From NCBI GenBank assembly GCA_965214025.1, contig CBDCAW010000004.1:1-64000 (forward strand): 64,000 nt of DNA, written 5' to 3'. This document shows positions 62,516 to 64,000 of this stretch, piece after piece (positions within the stretch are counted from its first letter, which is position 1; each line of letters begins with the position of its first letter). Under the pieces are notes generated by a model that saw nothing but the letters and a program-made list of their open reading frames with translations, was not told where the DNA came from and did not search any database. Origin of the DNA: Granulosicoccus sp965214025 (GTDB lineage Bacteria > Pseudomonadota > Gammaproteobacteria > Granulosicoccales > Granulosicoccaceae). A program made the position numbers and the translations under genes.

Positions 62516-63694
62516 CTAATAGGCGGGCTCCATCCGTGAGCTCACGGGCACCGTGTGCTTGTGTGCGGGTATCGTGTAGAGCGAGACGAAGGCGGCTGCG
62601 GCACGCCCCATGCCGGAAAGCCGCTGCAAGCCGCCGACCAGCCCACCGCGCTGCTTGGCAGTGGCGATATCGACATTCGCCACGCGCAGGCGCTCAAGGC
62701 CCGGCATCCAGCGCGGGTGATCGATATCCAGCGTAATCGGAAACACCTGCTGGCTGATGGCCGAGGTCTTCCTGAATACTTCCTGCCCGTACCAGCTCGG
62801 ATCGACCCCCAGCGCTTCGTGGAACAAGGGCCGCTGATGGTCGCGAACGTACATGGTCGAGAACACGGCCGTCAAAAAGAACTTGATCCAGAGTACGTTC
62901 TTGCCCTGGGTAAGCTTCGGGTCGGTCTTCATCAGCAGGGCGAAAGCCTCGCCATGCCCGAACTCGTCATTGCACCACTCTTGGAACCACTTGAAGATCG
63001 GATGAAATCGCTTTTCCGGGTGCTCCTCAAGATGCCGAAATATCGTGATGTAGCGTGCATAGCCGATCTTCTCGGAGAGGTAGGTCGCGTAATAGATGAA
63101 CTTCGGCCGAAAATAGGTGTACTTCTTCTGCTTGGTCAGGAACCCGAGGTTCACAGCAATACCGACCTCACGCAGGGCATCGTTGATGAAACCGGCATGG
63201 CGTGCCTCATCCCGGGCCATGAGCGAAAACAGTTTGCAGATGTCAGGGTTCTTGCCGCGTCGCTTCATCTCCTTGTAGAGCACGCAACCGGAAAACTCGG
63301 CGGTGCACGAGGAGATCAGGAAATCGGTGAACTCCTTCTTCAACGCCGGGTCCATGTTCTCCCAGTCGACTTCGTCCCACTGCTCGGTCTTCCTGAAATG
63401 ATGCTTGTTCGGATCGGCTTCCATCCGAGCGATCAGATCATCCCATTCAGCCCTCACGGGCGTCACGTCGATCCGATCCATTTCGTCGAAGTCGGTGGTG
63501 TAAAAACGTGGCGTGAGCAGGGTATCCTGCATCGCGACGGTCGTGGAGTCGTCTGTCGTGGCCTGATCTGACGCTCGAGCCGCGCCAGAGGCATCCGCCG
63601 AAGCATCGCCGGTGGTATTACCAGCAGCAGGCGGATGATCATCCGTGTTACCCGCATCGCGCGGAAGATCGCTCTTGTTCAGGGGTGCGTTCAC
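62516..63694 (-). CDS. acsF: Magnesium-protoporphyrin IX monomethyl ester (oxidative) cyclase
   Basis: The diiron monooxygenase that forms the fifth ring of bacteriochlorophyll using O2. The protein starts at GTG 63694 (392 residues) and overlaps the upstream gene by GTGA. An unusual 54-residue Asp/Ala/Thr-rich extension precedes the conserved start MQDTLLTPRFYTTDFDEMDR (ATG 63532). Diiron ligands lie in SSCTAEFSGCVLYKEM, MARDEARHAGF (ExxH) and WCNDEFGHGEAF (second ExxH). The C terminus is complete. It is the key sign of phototrophy and the 3' end of a photosynthesis gene cluster running off the window. Confidence 0.95.
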   Translation of the reverse strand: MNAPLNKSDLPRDAGNTDDHPPAAGNTTGDASADASGAARASDQATTDDSTTVAMQDTLLTPRFYTTDFDEMDRIDVTPVRAEWDDLIARMEADPNKHHFRKTEQWDEVDWENMDPALKKEFTDFLISSCTAEFSGCVLYKEMKRRGKNPDICKLFSLMARDEARHAGFINDALREVGIAVNLGFLTKQKKYTYFRPKFIYYATYLSEKIGYARYITIFRHLEEHPEKRFHPIFKWFQEWCNDEFGHGEAFALLMKTDPKLTQGKNVLWIKFFLTAVFSTMYVRDHQRPLFHEALGVDPSWYGQEVFRKTSAISQQVFPITLDIDHPRWMPGLERLRVANVDIATAKQRGGLVGGLQRLSGMGRAAAAFVSLYTIPAHKHTVPVSSRMEPAY

Positions 63695-63987
63695 AGGGTG
63701 ACCTCGTCGCTGAAAGAGAATTCGCACAATTCCATGAATTCGAAATCGCCGGTGAGGCGTGTCCACAGACGCTCCAGCCCGCTGGCACGTGTGATGGTCG
63801 CGAGCCGGTCCACGACGACGACCTCCCCGTAGGCAGCCATGACCTCCGGACCATGCACGAGTACCGCATCGCCGGGGTGAATCACGGCGCCGTTGTTGAG
63901 CTTGAGATGTGCGTGCAGGCTCTCGAAACGGTGGCTTACCTCGATAGTGCAAGGTGCCTGTTCGCTGGCCCGGGTGAACATGCCCAT
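63691..63987 (-). CDS. Small conserved photosynthesis-cluster protein upstream of acsF
   Basis: A 98-residue protein starting MGMFTRASEQAPCTIEVSHR, with ATG 63987 preceded by GGAGG. It has a basic beta-rich core, HLKLNNGAVIHPGDAVLVHG, then VVVDRLATITRASGLERLWT and a C-terminal acidic end LCEFSFSDEVTL. In purple bacteria a small unnamed protein of this size lies between puhC and acsF and often carries the HPGD-VLVHG pattern. Its function in complex assembly is not established. The gene is complete in the window; the next upstream gene is expected just beyond 64000. Confidence 0.72.
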   Translation of the reverse strand: MGMFTRASEQAPCTIEVSHRFESLHAHLKLNNGAVIHPGDAVLVHGPEVMAAYGEVVVVDRLATITRASGLERLWTRLTGDFEFMELCEFSFSDEVTL

Positions 63988-64000
63988 CGGTACCTCCGGC

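Overview
The window reads as a chromosomal segment of a GC-rich, Gram-negative, probably gammaproteobacterial organism. Support comes from outer-membrane lipoproteins, an RND pump, ZnuABC/Zur, class 2 PyrD, HolA, a PatZ-type acetyltransferase, a YdgA/DUF945 protein and a CsgG-DUF4810-GNA1162 lipoprotein trio. At the right edge lies acsF, the O2-dependent Mg-protoporphyrin IX monomethyl ester cyclase of bacteriochlorophyll synthesis, preceded by the small gene that usually sits between puhC and acsF. The organism is therefore probably a purple or aerobic anoxygenic phototroph, and a photosynthesis gene cluster should continue past base 64000. No rRNA, tRNA or CRISPR array was recognised.

Layout. 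0-6.5 kb: an EamA exporter, an M23 endopeptidase, a hipBA toxin-antitoxin pair with a readable promoter and operator, a partial uracil-DNA-glycosylase-like gene and decayed sequence. 6.5-14.3 kb: an RND efflux pair, then zinc uptake, with znuA divergent from zur-znuC-znuB; zur is frameshifted and znuC has a long His-rich tail. 14.4-22 kb: a diheme cytochrome gene, then an accessory patch with nested IS3-family elements, transposase fragments, a lipoprotein and two broken CxxC-rich genes that converge and overlap. 22-27.5 kb: asnS, holA, small genes, pyrD and a DHH phosphoesterase. 27.5-37.9 kb: ovoA (ovothiol), an HDAC-like deacetylase divergent from a Pat-type lysine acetyltransferase, a hydrolase, lipoproteins with OmpA and DUF4398 domains, and an orphan choline/betaine-binding protein. 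37.9-50 kb: a SWIM-SNF2 helicase, an EndoU-like secreted protein, a potDABC-like polyamine ABC operon, an MscS-like channel and a GNAT enzyme. 50-62.5 kb: the lipoprotein trio, PhzF and SDR enzymes, DUF945, a double-RCK potassium-channel-like protein with DUF6394, an NhaC antiporter, a low-complexity secreted protein and PPK2. 62.5-64 kb: acsF and its partner.

Most unusual structure. Between the two polyamine permease genes lies an array of 24-bp tandem repeats. Its period is a multiple of three, so it encodes an uninterrupted octapeptide-repeat mini-ORF, joined by ATGA overlaps to the stop of the first permease and the start of the second. Each unit can fold into a GC-rich hairpin, and the last partial unit supplies the Shine-Dalgarno sequence of the second permease. 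This could be a repeat-born translational coupler or tuner.

Caution. Four genes carry single-base indels, three of them in or beside short G runs (zur, the IS orfB and the minus-strand CxxC gene). Either the accessory region is decaying or the assembly has indel errors; this affects whether zur is functional.
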